Assembly: GCA_963575745.1 (NCBI GenBank)
Contig: CAUYUJ010002049.1
Span: forward strand, 1-64,000
DNA: 64,000 nt
DNA from: Prorocentrum cordatum
Taxonomy: Eukaryota; Sar; Dinophyceae; Prorocentrales; Prorocentraceae
Direction: 5' to 3'
This document shows positions 20,642 to 32,600 of this stretch, piece by piece. The stretch's first letter is position 1, and each line of letters begins with the position of its first letter. The notes under the pieces are model-generated. The model was not told where the DNA came from. It searched no databases and was given only the letters and a program-made list of their open reading frames with translations. The position numbers and the translations under genes were made by a program.

Positions 20642-21962
20642 AACTCGTAGAGCTTCCCTTAGCAAGTTATTGCTGGAAGCTTGAGAGTAATTCCGGAGCG
20701 CTGGAGAGCTAGTTGGCAAGGAAAATCTCGACGGACCTTTGGTGACTTATCTCGTAGAGCTTTTCTTAGCAAGTTATTGCTGGACGCTTAAGAGTAATTC
20801 CGGAGCGCTGGAGAGCTAGTTGGCAAGAAAAATCTCGGCGGACCTTTTGCTGACTTTTGCTCGGTTGAAAATTTTGTTCTCGAAATTTGACCATTCGTTA
20901 GAGCTCTAGTATTTTTTCGCATTATATTCGATCTTATTCCCGCTCGTCATCTTGATCTCAGCTCGATCGGGTAACTTTGAAGGCCAAAAAGCAGGCAGGC
21001 GGGAACGGCCGTTTCGAGTCATCTTGATACGCGTTGTCGGTATTTTCTACTTCACTCGAGCTGTAGGGCAGCTACAGTGCTGGTAAGCACACCTATCGCA
21101 TTCAGCATCATCAGGCGCGTTCGCCTGTTGAATCCAGAGGTCTGAAGCCGGTCTGCTAGCCGAGCTAGGTCCGCAAACCTATTCGTATTATTCGAGTCAA
21201 CTTGATACACGTTGTCGGTATTTTCTACTGAACTCGAGCTGTAGGGCAGCTACAGTGCTGGTAAGCACGCCTATCGCAAATCTATTCGTATTTTTCGAGT
21301 AATCTTGACAAACGCTTTCGGTATTCTATACTTAACTCGAGCTGTGAGGCAGCTACATAGCCTATAGTCACAGAAATCGATTGGAAATTATCGCGCGCGT
21401 TTGTCGGTTGTATCGAGAGCTCTGAACTCGGCCTGCTGCCCTAGCTAGGTTAGCGAAACTATTCGAACTGTCCGAATCATCGTGAAAAGTGCTCTCAATT
21501 TTCTGCACTCAACTCGTGCTGGGGCTACAGTGCGGCGGGTCATAGGAATCGATTCGCACACATCAGGCGCGTTCGTTGGTCGATTCGAGAGCTCAGACAT
21601 CGGTCTGCTGCTCGAAACAGGTCCGCGAAACTATTGTATTATTCGAGTCATCCTGAGAGATGCTGTCGGTTTTCTGCACTTAACTTGAGCTGTAGGGGGG
21701 CTGCAGGGCTGGTAATCACATGAGTGGATTCGCAGACATCAAACGCGCCCGCCTGTCGCATTGAGAGGCCTGAACTCGGTCTGATACTCGAAGTGGGTTG
21801 CGAAATTGTTTGTTTCTTGTTAGAGTCATCTTGAGAGGTCTGACATCGCTTGGGCTGAAAACTAGTCGTTCTCTGGACTTTTTCCCACACTATATACTGT
21901 CAGGAAGCTCTACGAGTCCCCCGGCGGTAAGAAAGGTTGACGGTTTACCGCCGGCGCCCAGT
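20642..21962 (+). repeat. HA element with doubled left end
   Basis: Two HA left ends lie one after the other at 20641-20755 and 20749-20870, followed by head, about five monomers and a perfect tail. The doubling suggests insertion of one copy into the left part of another. Confidence 0.75.
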
Positions 21963-23298
21963 TTGGTCAGTTGAAAATTTTGTTCTCAAAATTCAACAAT
22001 TCGTTTGAGCTCTAGTATTTTCTCCCGTGATATTCGATCTTATTCCCGCTCGACATCTTGATCTCAGCTCGATCGGATACATTTTACTGCCAAAAAGCGT
22101 CCCGGCGGGAACAGGCGTTTCGAGTTATCTTGATACGCGTTGTCGATATTTTGTTCTTAACTCGAGCTGTACGGCAGCTACAGAGCTGGTAAGCACGCCT
22201 GTTGCATTCAGAATTATCAGGCGCGTTCGTCTGTTGAATCGAGAGGTCTGAACTCGATCTACTAGCCGAGCTAGGTCCGTAAACCTATTCGTATTATTCG
22301 AGTCGTCTTGACAGACGCTCTCGATTTTCTGTACTTAACTCGAGCTGTAGGGCAGCTACAGAGCTGGTAAGCACACCTTTCGCATTCAGAATTATCAGGC
22401 GCGTTCGCCTGTATGCAGAGGTCTGAACTCGGCCTGCTAGCCGAGCTTGGTCCGCAAACCTATTTGTATTATTCGAGTCGTCTTGATACGCTCTCGGTTT
22501 TCTGTACTTAAGGCAGCTACAGAGCTGGTAAGCACAGCTATCGCATTCAGAATTATCAGACGCGTTCGCCTGTTGAATCCAGAGGTCTGAACTCGGTCTG
22601 CTAGCCGAGCTATGTCCGCAAACCTATTCGTATTATTCGAGTCGTCTTGACATACGCTCTCGGTTTTCTGTACTTAACTCGAGCTGTAGCTACAGGGCTC
22701 GTTGACACATACATCGATGGGGAATCATCAGTCACGTTTGTCTATTGAGCCGAGAGCTCTGAACTCGGCCTGCTGCCCGAGCTAGATTTGCGAAACTATT
22801 CGTATTGTCCGAATCATATTGAGAAGTGCTCTCAATTTTCTGCACTCAACTCGTGCTGGGGGAGGGCTACAGTGCTGCGCGTGACAGATGTCGATTTGCA
22901 CACATCAGGCGCGTCTGTTGGTCGATTCCAGAGCTTAGAACTCGGTCTGCTGCTCGAACTAGGTCCGCAAAACTATTCTTTTTTTCGAGTCGATACTGTC
23001 GATTTTCTGCACTTAACTCGGACTGAAGGGGAGCTGCAGGGCTGGGAATCACATGAGTGGATTCACAGACGTCAGACGCGCCCGCCTGTCGCATTCAGAG
23101 GTCTGAACTCGGTTCGATACTCGAACTGGGTTGCGAAACTGTTTGTTTTTTGGTTAGAGTCATCTTGAGAAGTCTCAAATCGCTTGTGCTCAACAACTAG
23201 TCGTTCTTTGGAGTTTTTTTCCACAGTATATACTGTCAGGAAGCTCTACGAGTCTCCCGGCGGTAAGAAAGGTTGACGGTTTACCGCCGGCGCCCAGT
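21963..23298 (+). repeat. HA element, left end missing
   Basis: Starts inside the head (GTCAGTTGAAAATTTTG). About six monomers follow, of which the first four are close to the 1-534 copies. Tail perfect except for the outermost pair. Confidence 0.75.
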
Positions 23299-23642
23299 TC
23301 GCCCACCCGGCTGAGGCAGACAATGTGACAACTTTTGGGTGGTTTTGCGATTTTTTGAAAGATATTTGACAATTCATTCTGAGAAAGCAGATTTTTACTC
23401 CGAGCATTGACATATTAACTTTCTTCTCTGTGCAGCTGAGCCTTCTAGAACCATTTTTAGTACTAGTTCACTTGGGGGAACCGACTTCAGGTAAACTCCG
23501 AAAACTCTTAACTTCAAGTTTTTGTAGAACAGCTCCCAGAAGCTCTCGCTTATCTTGAGCTCTCTTACGAATGCAAGGAGCTCTACGAGGTTTTCGGCGG
23601 TGACCAGGTTGACGGTTCACCGCCGGCGCCAGTTGCTGGAAG
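23299..23642 (+). repeat. HB element, left-truncated
   Basis: HB interior from CCCACCCGGCTGAGG to the tail hairpin GGCGGTGA/TTCACCGCC, ending CAGT at 23633, plus a few bases of HA left module. Confidence 0.7.
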
Positions 23643-24044
23643 TACCTCGTAGAGCTCTTCGGCAAGATGAGCTAAGAGGAATTCGGGCGCGGGGTGGAGC
23701 TAGTTGGCCGACCGGACGTTAAGAGACAATGTGGTGACTTCGGGTCGGTTTTGCAAAGATTTGAAAGATATTTGACAATTTATTTTGAAGAACCAGATTT
23801 TTCTCACGTGTACTGGGTTCTGCCGCGTCTGCCAGTAAAATTTTCAGGTCTGTAGCTTCAATATTTCTACCAAAAGACTTGCAGGAACCAGTTTTGGATG
23901 GAAACCGAAAAATCGTGATTTTTCGATTTTCTCGGCTCTCGCTTCAGAAGCTTTCTTGATGTGTTCCGAGGAGCGCTGTGCAAGAAAAGAGCTATACGAG
24001 GTGCCCGGTGGTAACCTGGTTGACGGTTTACCGCCGGTTCCCAT
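23643..24044 (+). repeat. HB element, complete (tail variant c)
   Basis: Left end at 23643, right end AAAGAGCTATACGAGGT. The tail uses the variant GGTGGTAACCTGG...TTTACCGCC, with one G:T in the stem, and ends CCCAT instead of CAGT. Confidence 0.75.
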
Positions 24045-24054
24045 TTAAGAGTAA

Positions 24055-24456
24055 TACCTCGTAGAGCTCATCGGCATCGATGAGCTAGAGGAATTCCGGC
24101 GCGGGGTGGAGCTAGTTGGCCGACCCGGCCTTAAGAGACAAAGTGATGACTTTTGGTCGGTTTTGGCAAGATTTGAAAGATATTTGACAATTTATTCTGA
24201 GAAACCAGATTTTTCTCACGTGTAGTGGGTGATGCCGCGTCTGCCAGTTAAATTTTCAGGTCCGTAGCTGCAATATTGCTATCGAAAGACTTGCAGAAAC
24301 CGCTGTTGGATGGAACCGAAAAATCGTAATTTTTCGATTTTTCCGGCTCTCGCTTTAGAAGCTTCCTTAAGGTTTTCCGAGGAGCGCTGTGCAAGAAAAG
24401 AGCTCTACGAGGTGCCCGGCGGTAACCTGGTTGACGGTTTACCGCCGGTTCCCAGT
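24055..24456 (+). repeat. HB element, complete (tail variant c)
   Basis: Same subtype as the preceding copy and about 90% alike by eye. Tail GGCGGTAACC/TTTACCGCC perfect, end CCCAGT. Confidence 0.8.
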
Positions 24457-24823
24457 TTTCTGCACTCAACTCGTGCTGGGAGAGGGCTAAAGTGCTGGAT
24501 GTTATATGAATCGATTCAAAGAAGGCATTCGCGTCCGCCTGTCGAATCCAGAGCTCGGAACTCGGTCTGCTGCCCGAACTAGGTTCGTGAAACTATTGTA
24601 TTGTTCGAGATAATCTGAGAGATGCTGTCGGTTTTCCGGGGGCTGCGGGGCTGGTAATGACAGGAGTCGATTCGCAGACATCAGACGCGTCCGCTTGTCG
24701 CATTCAGAGGTCAAAATTTACTATGAGTCAGAATGTTGGCAGGTGCTGTCGGTTTTCCCAACAAGTCGAGCTACGAGTTCCCCGGCGGCAACCAAGGTTG
24801 ACGGTTTACCGCCGGCGCCCAGT
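24457..24823 (+). repeat. HA right part with damaged right end
   Basis: One and a half monomers. The right subterminal repeat is shortened to GAGCTACGAGT, and the tail has CGGCGGCAACC opposite TTTACCGCC. Confidence 0.65.
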
Positions 24824-25072
24824 ACGCGTGGCTCAGGGGTGCGCGAAGCGCTTCCGCAGAGCTTCGGCAGAGCTTCGCCAGTGCTCGCAGGCTCCTAGGC
24901 AAAGGTGTCGTGGTAGGTTTCACAGAGCCCCGCGCGTCGTAAAAGACGCCCTCGCAGGCGTCTTCTGCGAGGTTTCCAGCGCTCCATGCATCGTTCCAGG
25001 CGGCCTGGCACAGGTCGCCGTGCGGCGCTTTGAGCGCTCTGCGCTCCGCGCCTTGCCTCGCTATCCGGGTGA
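24824..25072 (+). repeat. HD element, left-truncated
   Basis: Begins at ACGCGTGGCTC in the HD core and ends at CGCTATCCGGG, where an HA left module begins. Confidence 0.65.
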
Positions 25073-25095
25073 CTCGTAGAGCTTCCCCAAGCTAG

Positions 25096-25416
25096 TACCT
25101 TGTAGAGCTCTTCGGCAAAGAGCTAAGAGGAATTCGGGCGCAGGGTGGAGCTAGTTGGCCGGCCCGACGAAAAGAGAGAATCTGGTAACCTGGGGTCGGT
25201 GTTTTTCACTTTGTGCAAAATTTTGAAGTTTGTTTTGAGAAGTGAGATTTTTATTGGCGCACCTACTAGTGAATATTTTAGGCTCTAGCTCCAGTATTAC
25301 CATCAAAACACTTGGAGGAATCCACTGTATGAAAACGAAAAATCGTTATTTTTCGATTTTTTCGGCTCTTGCTTCAGAAGCTTCCTTCACGTGTTCGGAG
25401 GAGCCGCCGGTTCCCA
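25096..25416 (+). repeat. HB element with deleted tail stem
   Basis: Left end TACCTTGTAGAGC. The right inverted end and the first hairpin arm are deleted (GGAGCCGCCGGTTCCCAT). Confidence 0.65.
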
Positions 25417-26777
25417 TCTCGGCGGACCTTTTGGTGACTTTTGGTAGGTTGAAAATTTTGTTCTCGAAATTTGAACATTCGTTCGGGCTCTAGTATTTTT
25501 CCCATAATATTCGATCTTATTTGCGCTCGTCATCTTGATCTTAGCTCGATCGGGTAACTTTGAAGGCCAAAAAGCAGGCAGGCGGGAATGGCCGTTTCGA
25601 GTCATCTTGATACGCGTTGTCGGTATTTTCTACTTAACTCGAGCTGTAGATCAGCTACAGTGCTGGTAAGCACAGCTATTGCACTCAGAATCATGAGGCG
25701 CGTTCGCCTGGTAAATCCATAGGTCTGAACTCGGTCTGCTAGCCGAGCTAGGTCCGCAAAGCTATTCGTATTATTCGAGTCAACTTGATACGCGTTGTCG
25801 GTATTCTCTTAACTCGAGCTGTAGGGCAGCTACAGTGCTGGTAAGCACACCTATCGCACTCAGAATCATCAGGCGCGTTCGCCGGTTGAATTCACAAGTC
25901 TGAACTCGGTCTGCTAGCCGAGCTAGGTCCGGAAACCTACTCGTATTATTCGAGTCAACTTGATACGCGTTGTCGGTATTCTCTACTCAACTCGAGCTGT
26001 AGGGCAGCTACAGTGCTGGTAAGCACATATATCGCACTCAGCACCATCACGCGCGTTCGCCTGTTGAATCTAGATGTCAGAACTCGGTCTGCTAGCCGAG
26101 CTAGGTCCGTGAACTTATTCGTATTATTCGAGTCATGTTGACAGACGCTCTCGGTTTTCTGTACTTAACTCGAGCTCTAGGGCAGCTACAGGGCTCATTG
26201 TCACATACATCGATGGGGAATTATCAGTCGCGTTCGTCTATTGAGCCGAGAGCTCTGAACTCGGGCTGCTGCCCGAGCTAGGTTCGCGAAACTATTCGTA
26301 TTGTCCGAATGATCTTAAGAAGTGCTCTTTATCTTCTGCACTTAACTCGTGTTTGGGGAGGGCTAGAGTGCTGCGGGTCACAGACATCGATTTGCACACA
26401 GCAGGCGCGTTTGTCGGTCGATTCCAGAGCTCGGAACTCGGTCTGCTGCTCGAACTAGGTCCGCAAAACTATTCTAATATTCGAGTCGATACTTAACTCG
26501 GGCGGTAGGGGGGCTGCAGGGCTGGGAATCATATGAGTGGATTCGCAAACATCAGACGCGCCCGCCTGTCGCATTCAGAGGTCTGAACTCGGTTTGATAT
26601 TCGAACTGGGTTGCGAAACTGTTCGTTTTTTTCTTAGCGTTATCTTGAGAGGTCTGAAATCGCTTGGGCTGAAAAACTAGTCGTTCTTTGGAGTTTTTTC
26701 CACACTATATATTTTCAGGAAGCTCTACGAGTCTCCCGGCGGTAAGAAAGGTTGACGGTTTACCGCCGGCGCCCAGT
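25417..26777 (+). repeat. HA element
   Basis: Starts in the head. About six monomers follow; three at 25620-26100 keep a period of about 178 bp. Tail perfect, end CCCAGT at 26777. Confidence 0.75.
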
Positions 26778-27825
26778 CCGGGGAGCTGGAGAGCTAGTTG
26801 GCAAGAAAAATCTCGACGGACCTTTTGGTGACTTTTGGTCGGTTGAAAATTTTGTTCTCGAAATTTCACCATTCGTTAGAGCTCTAGTATTTTTTCCCAT
26901 GATATTCGATCTTATTGCCGCTCGCCATCTTGATCTCAGCTCGATCGGGTAACTTTGAAGGCCAAAAAGCAGGCAGGCGGGAACGGCCGTTTCGAGTCAT
27001 CTTGATACGCGCTGTCGGTTTTCTCAAGATAACTCGAGCTTAAGGACAACTACAGAGCTGGTCAGCACAGCTAATGCATTCAGAATGATCAGGCGCGTTC
27101 GCCTGTTGAATCCAGAGGTCTGAATTCGGTCTGCTAGCCGAGCTAGGGTCGCAAACCTATTCGTATTATTCGAGCCATTGTAGCAGACACTCTCGGTTTT
27201 TCGTACTTAACTCGATCTGTAGGGCAGCCACAGAGCTGATAATCACAGGAATCGATTGAGAATTATCAGGCGCGTTCGTCGGTTGAATCAAGAGCTCTGA
27301 ACTCGGCCTGCTTCCCGAGCTAGGTTCGCGAACCTATTGGTATTGTTCGAGTCATCTTGAGAAGTGCTCTCGGTTTTCTGTACTGAAATCGTGCTGGGGA
27401 AGGGCTACAGTGCTGCTGGTCACAGGAATTGATTTCGAGACATCAGGTGCGTCCGTTCGTCGAAGCGAGAGCTCGGAACTCGGTCTGCTGCTCGAACGGG
27501 ATTCGCGAAACTGTTGTATTATTCGAGTCATCCTGAGAGGTACCCTCGGTTTTCTGCACTTAACTCAGACTGTATGGGGGGCTGCAGAGCTCGTAATCAC
27601 TGGAGTCGATCCGCAGACAGCAGACGCGTCCGCCTGTCGCATTCAGAGGTCTGAACTCGGTTTCATACTCGAGCACGATTGGAGAACTGTTCGTTTGTTT
27701 TGTTAGAGTCATCTTGAGAGGTCTATAGTCGCTTGGGCTGAAAAACTAGTCGTTCTCTGAAATTCTTTTCCATATTATATCTTGTCAGGAAGCTCTACGA
27801 GTCCCCCGGCGGTAAGAAAGGTTGA
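26778..27825 (+). repeat. HA element interrupted in its tail by the LINE
   Basis: Head from CCGGGGAGCTGGAGAGC, about four monomers, right end GGAAGCTCTACGAGT (27789-27803), and the first arm and half the loop of the tail. The LINE enters after GGTTGA. The rest of the tail is at 33919-33952. Confidence 0.85.
27814..27825 (+). repeat. LINE target-site duplication, left copy
   Basis: AAGAAAGGTTGA, repeated exactly at 33919-33930. The site is the loop of an HA tail hairpin. The leading AA overlaps the LINE A-tract on the other side. Confidence 0.9.
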
Positions 27826-28381
27826 GGAAGCGGAGCTTACCTCCCGCTCTCCCTCGGCCTTGTCCCGCCGGGGGGCTCTCTCGAGCTGCATTGTGCAGTA
27901 GGGAGTTGGGTTCCACATACTGTACACTCTTTCGCACACATCTTGGACAGCCTGCGGCCCCTCTGCTGGCATCAGGCTCCTGATTGAACTGGTTACTGGG
28001 AGGCAACGCCCTGCTGGTACGAGTGGAGCACGCATACGTCTGCATCTGCTTTTGTTCTTGGGAGCGTGCCTTCTTCCATTTTTTGCTCTCGTCCATTATT
28101 CATTCTACGTGTGCGAGTTTGAGTATTGTTGTATCGTTCTGTGCAGTCACGAACAGCTTCGGAGAGCCAGCAGGAGGGTGGAACGTCTTATATCCTCTCG
28201 GAGAGCCCAGCTGTGTTTGGGATCGATTCTTTGCAGATCTGGAAGACTTCTACTGGGAGGATTACTGTCGCTTAGAGTGTTGCATATTTCGTCGTTCTCG
28301 ACCTTATCGACACTACTCGCGTCGTTCTTGGTGTTTCTGTAAGTTCAAGAAGGGTCGTTTCGCCAGTTCTTTCCAGAAGAA
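27826..28381 (+). promoter_or_regulatory. LINE 5' untranslated region
   Basis: About 556 bp from the insertion edge to the ORF1 start. It should hold the internal promoter that a mobile LINE needs, but I recognise no defined promoter element. An out-of-frame reading frame from 27984 to 28415 (143 codons, rich in Cys and aromatic residues) overlaps the ORF1 start by 34 bases. It might act as an upstream ORF or be chance. Confidence 0.6.
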
Positions 28382-29452
28382 ATGGAGGTTGACGGTCAGG
28401 GTAGCAAGAGGATGAAGACGGATATGGAGGAGGAGGAGAAGGTGGACAAGACGGGAGGTGACATTCGTGATCAAAAGGCCATGAGAGAGAAAATTCTGAG
28501 TCTTCAAAAAGATGAGAGTTTGCGATTGTTCATGCAGATGTCCTTTCAGAATCATGACGAGTCGAAGGCCGCCTCGGTGGCCACTGACGTGCGTATTAGT
28601 AGTATGGATCAACGTCTCGGGGTCCAGACAGAGAAACTCACGGCCATTGAGAAGAAACAGCAGGAGCAGGAGATTAGGCTTAAGAACTTGGAGACCCTGG
28701 CCAGCCAGGATACTGCTTCGATTGGATCCTCTAACTCTACGATAGCAGCCCCGAGATTTGCAGGACGAACATCGACGGCAAAATTTACTCCTACATATGT
28801 AGAATTGTACGGATGGGTCCAGGACTGGTCGAATCGCACGAGTAGGGAACTTACGATGATTGACGATACGGACGCCTGCACACTACTCCAGAACACCCTG
28901 GGTCTTTTGAAAGCGGACAACGAGCAGTTACACGGTCAAGTGGATGTGGTCAGCTCTGAGAAACTTGCCAGATCGAAACCGATGACGGGGAATATCAAGA
29001 TTAGATTTAAGGTTGGGACAGGGAGTGCAGTGGTCTATGCTGTACAACGCGCTCTCACACGTATAAATGATGACGCATCGCTTAACCACGCCCTTTACAC
29101 CAAGGTGAAGTCGAAGATGTCTCGTTTGAGAGTTCGTGCAGAGGTCCCAGACGAGAAGATCCCACACAATCAAGCGGTTGGCCGATTTTATGGTGTCTGG
29201 AGCAGGAAGCACCCCACCATCTTCCTCAAAGGATCGACTGGGTACGGAAAGTCGCCGTCCACGATGTACTCTGACCCCGTTGAGGGGAAGCGGAGCTTGC
29301 TGGCCGAGTATCAGGCGGCCAGCTTCGGGGGATCTGGGCAGTGGCGAGTTATCCCAGCAGCTTGGACGTCTTTCGCCCAGAGGCACGGCATCACCATGAC
29401 GGCGACAGAGCTCGAGGAGTTAGTCACGGACTCCAGGGCTGCTTCTCAGTGA
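28382..29452 (+). CDS. LINE ORF1 protein, coiled-coil RNA-binding-like (356 aa)
   Basis: Likely the nucleic-acid-binding partner that packages LINE RNA. Seen: a charged N-terminus with KRMK and a run of Glu (residues 9-20), a heptad-like segment at about 68-107 (DQRLG..TEKLTAIEKKQQEQEIRLKNLE, in pieces) that should form a coiled coil, a Ser/Gly linker, then a region with strands TYVELYGWV and GNIKIRFKV that could be an RRM-like fold (about 135-245), and a basic C-terminal part. No CCHC zinc knuckle is present. The start has purine at -3 and G at +4. It ends with TGA at 29450-29452, in the same frame as ORF2 and directly followed by ORF2 coding sequence. Assignment rests on position and architecture; sequence identity to known ORF1p was not tested. 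Confidence 0.85.
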   Translation: MEVDGQGSKRMKTDMEEEEKVDKTGGDIRDQKAMREKILSLQKDESLRLFMQMSFQNHDESKAASVATDVRISSMDQRLGVQTEKLTAIEKKQQEQEIRLKNLETLASQDTASIGSSNSTIAAPRFAGRTSTAKFTPTYVELYGWVQDWSNRTSRELTMIDDTDACTLLQNTLGLLKADNEQLHGQVDVVSSEKLARSKPMTGNIKIRFKVGTGSAVVYAVQRALTRINDDASLNHALYTKVKSKMSRLRVRAEVPDEKIPHNQAVGRFYGVWSRKHPTIFLKGSTGYGKSPSTMYSDPVEGKRSLLAEYQAASFGGSGQWRVIPAAWTSFAQRHGITMTATELEELVTDSRAASQ

Positions 29453-29614
29453 CGCCTACGGGCGGAGCCGACGGAAGTCCGCTTCGCCACGCTCAACCTT
29501 CAACGTGCTGGGAGGAAGGATGACAAAGCTTACAGTGTTCTGGCGAGGGTAGTCTACGGAGCACACCTAGGCTGGGATTTCCTGGGGGTACAGGAGTCTC
29601 AGAACATCGACGTT
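29450..29614 (+). promoter_or_regulatory. In-frame UGA junction between ORF1 and ORF2, possible readthrough site
   Basis: The ORF1 stop UGA is followed by C, a context known to be leaky. The same frame stays open without an AUG for 54 codons to 29615. Those codons include TLNL (Asn codon 29495-29497) and VQES (Glu codon 29594-29596), which fit the first two catalytic positions of APE-type endonucleases. A potential stem GCGGA (29462-29466) with TCCGC (29478-29482) lies about 8-9 bases after the stop. Readthrough, non-AUG start or reinitiation could each supply the missing part. Confidence 0.6.
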
Positions 29615-32600
29615 ATGGCGCAATGGTTTGTCAAAATGGGACTGTACTACCACGTCTCGGAGGATCGCCGTGCTATGATACTCTATCGGAGGGCTGATAG
29701 TGTTCGAGGCCAGTGGGCCTCAGAGAGGTGGTGCGCGATCCTTGCTGGACGGATTCTCTTTGTCTCATTGTACTTGCCTGATGCCAGCCAGCCCGAGTTT
29801 CTGGAGATATCACATTGTGCACTCCAGTCGGTGAGCTTGCTCAGAAAGTACGTATGCCGTCGTTATGGTTTCTGTCGTCTTGTTGTTGCCATGGATGCGA
29901 ATGTTGAGATACAGCCACACTTACAGCATGAGGAGGAGGTTTATTCGGGAGGAGGCTTGGAGGTAGTGCAGATCCAGGCCACGGGGACCAAGGAGCGGGA
30001 GAGGAAGGAGAAGGTGGAGAGCTTGCGACAGGAGGTGGAGGATTGGTTGGTTCAGGAGCGTATGTGTGCTTCGAATTCTTTTGGAGCTAGGAAGCCGACT
30101 TGGTTTGATTATCGGAAGGGGTCCCGCCGTGAAGTGCTGGATTACATCCTTGTTCCTCATGGATCGCAGGTGTCGGGGTGCTCGGTTGAGTTTCTGTACG
30201 TAGGACAGCAGCAGGGAGCCGTGATGAGATTATCAGATCATGCCCTTGTTCGAGCTTCTCTGAGAGTGGCTTCCAGGGAGTTGGCGAGACGGAATCTCTC
30301 ACGACGTGCTCGAACCCTAAAAGGCTGGGACCCACTCAACTTGTCTGCTCGTCGATCGTGTCGCCAGTTGTTGGATGCCAATCTATTTTCGTGTCAACTT
30401 ATGTGTCAGGCAGAGAGTGTTATCTATTCGTGTGCGTCGGCCACCGAATGTACCCCGAAGCGCCCAGCTCGAGCCCCTGAACGATCGGAATTGCTGCGGT
30501 CCTTGGATGTGCAGGTCTACCGGAGGAGGGCGGAGAGGGGGACGTTAGCCTATCGACTTCTACGCAGAAAAAGAGATCGGGAAGCCAGAAAATTCAAACG
30601 AGCAAAGCTGGAATGGGAAGCGGAGCGTCCACGTAAAGCAGCTTTGAAGGCGGTGAAGATTGAGGGGGAGGAGAGCGTGGACAGGGAGAGGTGGATGGAT
30701 GAGATGATGAAGTTGAAGGAGGTCTGCGAGGATGAGGAGGAGCGTCTGCGGTCGATCAAGATTGTCCAGGGCCTCAGGGAGGAGCTCCAGGGGTCCCCCA
30801 GACCCCAGGAGGCGACGCTCACGATGGTGGTGGTCCTTCGGGCCCGAGCTCGACTCAACCCTGGAAAAGCCACGGGACCCGACGGGGTGGGGGCAGAATT
30901 AATCAAAGCGCTTCCGTGGAGAGCCGTTCGCACTATCAAGCGATTATTTTGTGATATCTTACGTGGCATTGTTGTACCTCCATCTTCTTGGCATCAAACA
31001 TTGACGACGTTACTTCCCGAATCTTATCCGATATGCGATGTTTCTGATACGAGACGTATTTCTGTGGAGAGTATCTTTAAGAAGTGGTACAGTACTTGTC
31101 TCTCGATCATGCTTGAACCATATTGTCTCCAGGCTGGCACTCATGCATCGTTATTCGGTTTCGTTCCCAAAAGATCATGCACTGAGATATTTGCAGGACT
31201 TAAGGCAGCAGCACAACACGCCTCACAGTGGGGGAAGGATCGACGTCTGGTTCTTGGGTCAGCGGATGTGAAACAAGCTTTCCAGAACACGAAAATCTCG
31301 ACGGTCAAACGTGCGTTCGACGTCCTCTCTATCCCTCCCTGGCTCCAGTACGGTGTGCTCGTGCCTATGCCGTGCGAGGTCACTTCGCTTCTCTTCCAGG
31401 GCCTGCAGCTGCCGAATGTGGGAATCGATACCCACATCAGGACAGGTGGGAACGACAGCCCCTCCTTGTGGAACCTGATAGTTGTTGCGATGTGGGCTCC
31501 TTTATTTAAGCTTTGGGATGAGCAGGGGATTGGGTTTCATTGTCTGGATCCAAACTCGGTGGGAGAAGTTTCGGCCTCGGTTCCTGTACACCACTTGCTA
31601 TATGCCGACAACATCTTTATCTTGGGATCTTCGGAGGAGGAGTTTAGGCGACAGGTAGGAGACATGACAGAGACTCTGCGGGGATGGGGATTCGAATGGA
31701 AGATCGAGTCGCTCGAGGTCGCGTTTATCGGTTTCTCGGAGAAGCCAAAACATCCTATCCTGGTTCGGGTTCAGGATCAGATGGTGCCGTTCAAAGTAGT
31801 TGACGAGATGAATGTCTTGGGGAACAGCATATACTGTAGCTATAGGGAGGCACACCAGGACCTTCGGCGACGGATCGGGGCCGCGCGACGAGCCTTCCAT
31901 GCGCATGCAGCCTATTTTAGATCAAAGGCAGTCCCGTTTTCGGCCAAGTGTAGGAGTTATATCACTCGGGTTCAGAGCATTCTCATTTATGGAAGTCAAG
32001 GTATTAGTTGGGACAGGGACTCCTTGCAGAGCCTGAATGTCTTTGAGGGAAATTGTCTTTACCAGATGACGTCACCCCAAAAGCCAGCCTCCGAAAGTTG
32101 GGTAGTTTGGAAGCCAGCTCGACTCAGAATTGCTAGACGGATGTTCTTTGAAGCAAAGTGCCAGAGTGCAGTGCAGAGAGTTCTTTATTCTTTGTGGCAG
32201 CTTGGAGCTGACATAGCATCATATTTCGGAGCTAATGTCGACAGCGGATATCAGATTCCTGAGTCGGAGCTGAGCCCAGGGATGGTCGCGGGCTCTTCAG
32301 TTACCAATGGGATGGTGGAGGTCTCTTCAGTTACCAATGGGATGGGGGCTGTCTCTTCAGTTACTAGTGGGATGGGTGCGGTCTCTTCAGATACGAATGG
32401 GATGGGTGTGGTCTCTTCTGATATGCATGGGATGGTCTCTCCAGTTACCAGTGGGATGGGTGTGGTCTCTTCAGTTACTAATGGGATGGTGGGAGTCTCT
32501 TCAGTTACCAGTGGGATGGGTGCTGTCTCTGCAGTTACTAATGGGATGGGCGCAGTCTTCTCAGATACGAATGGGATGGGCGCTGTCTCTTCAGATATGC

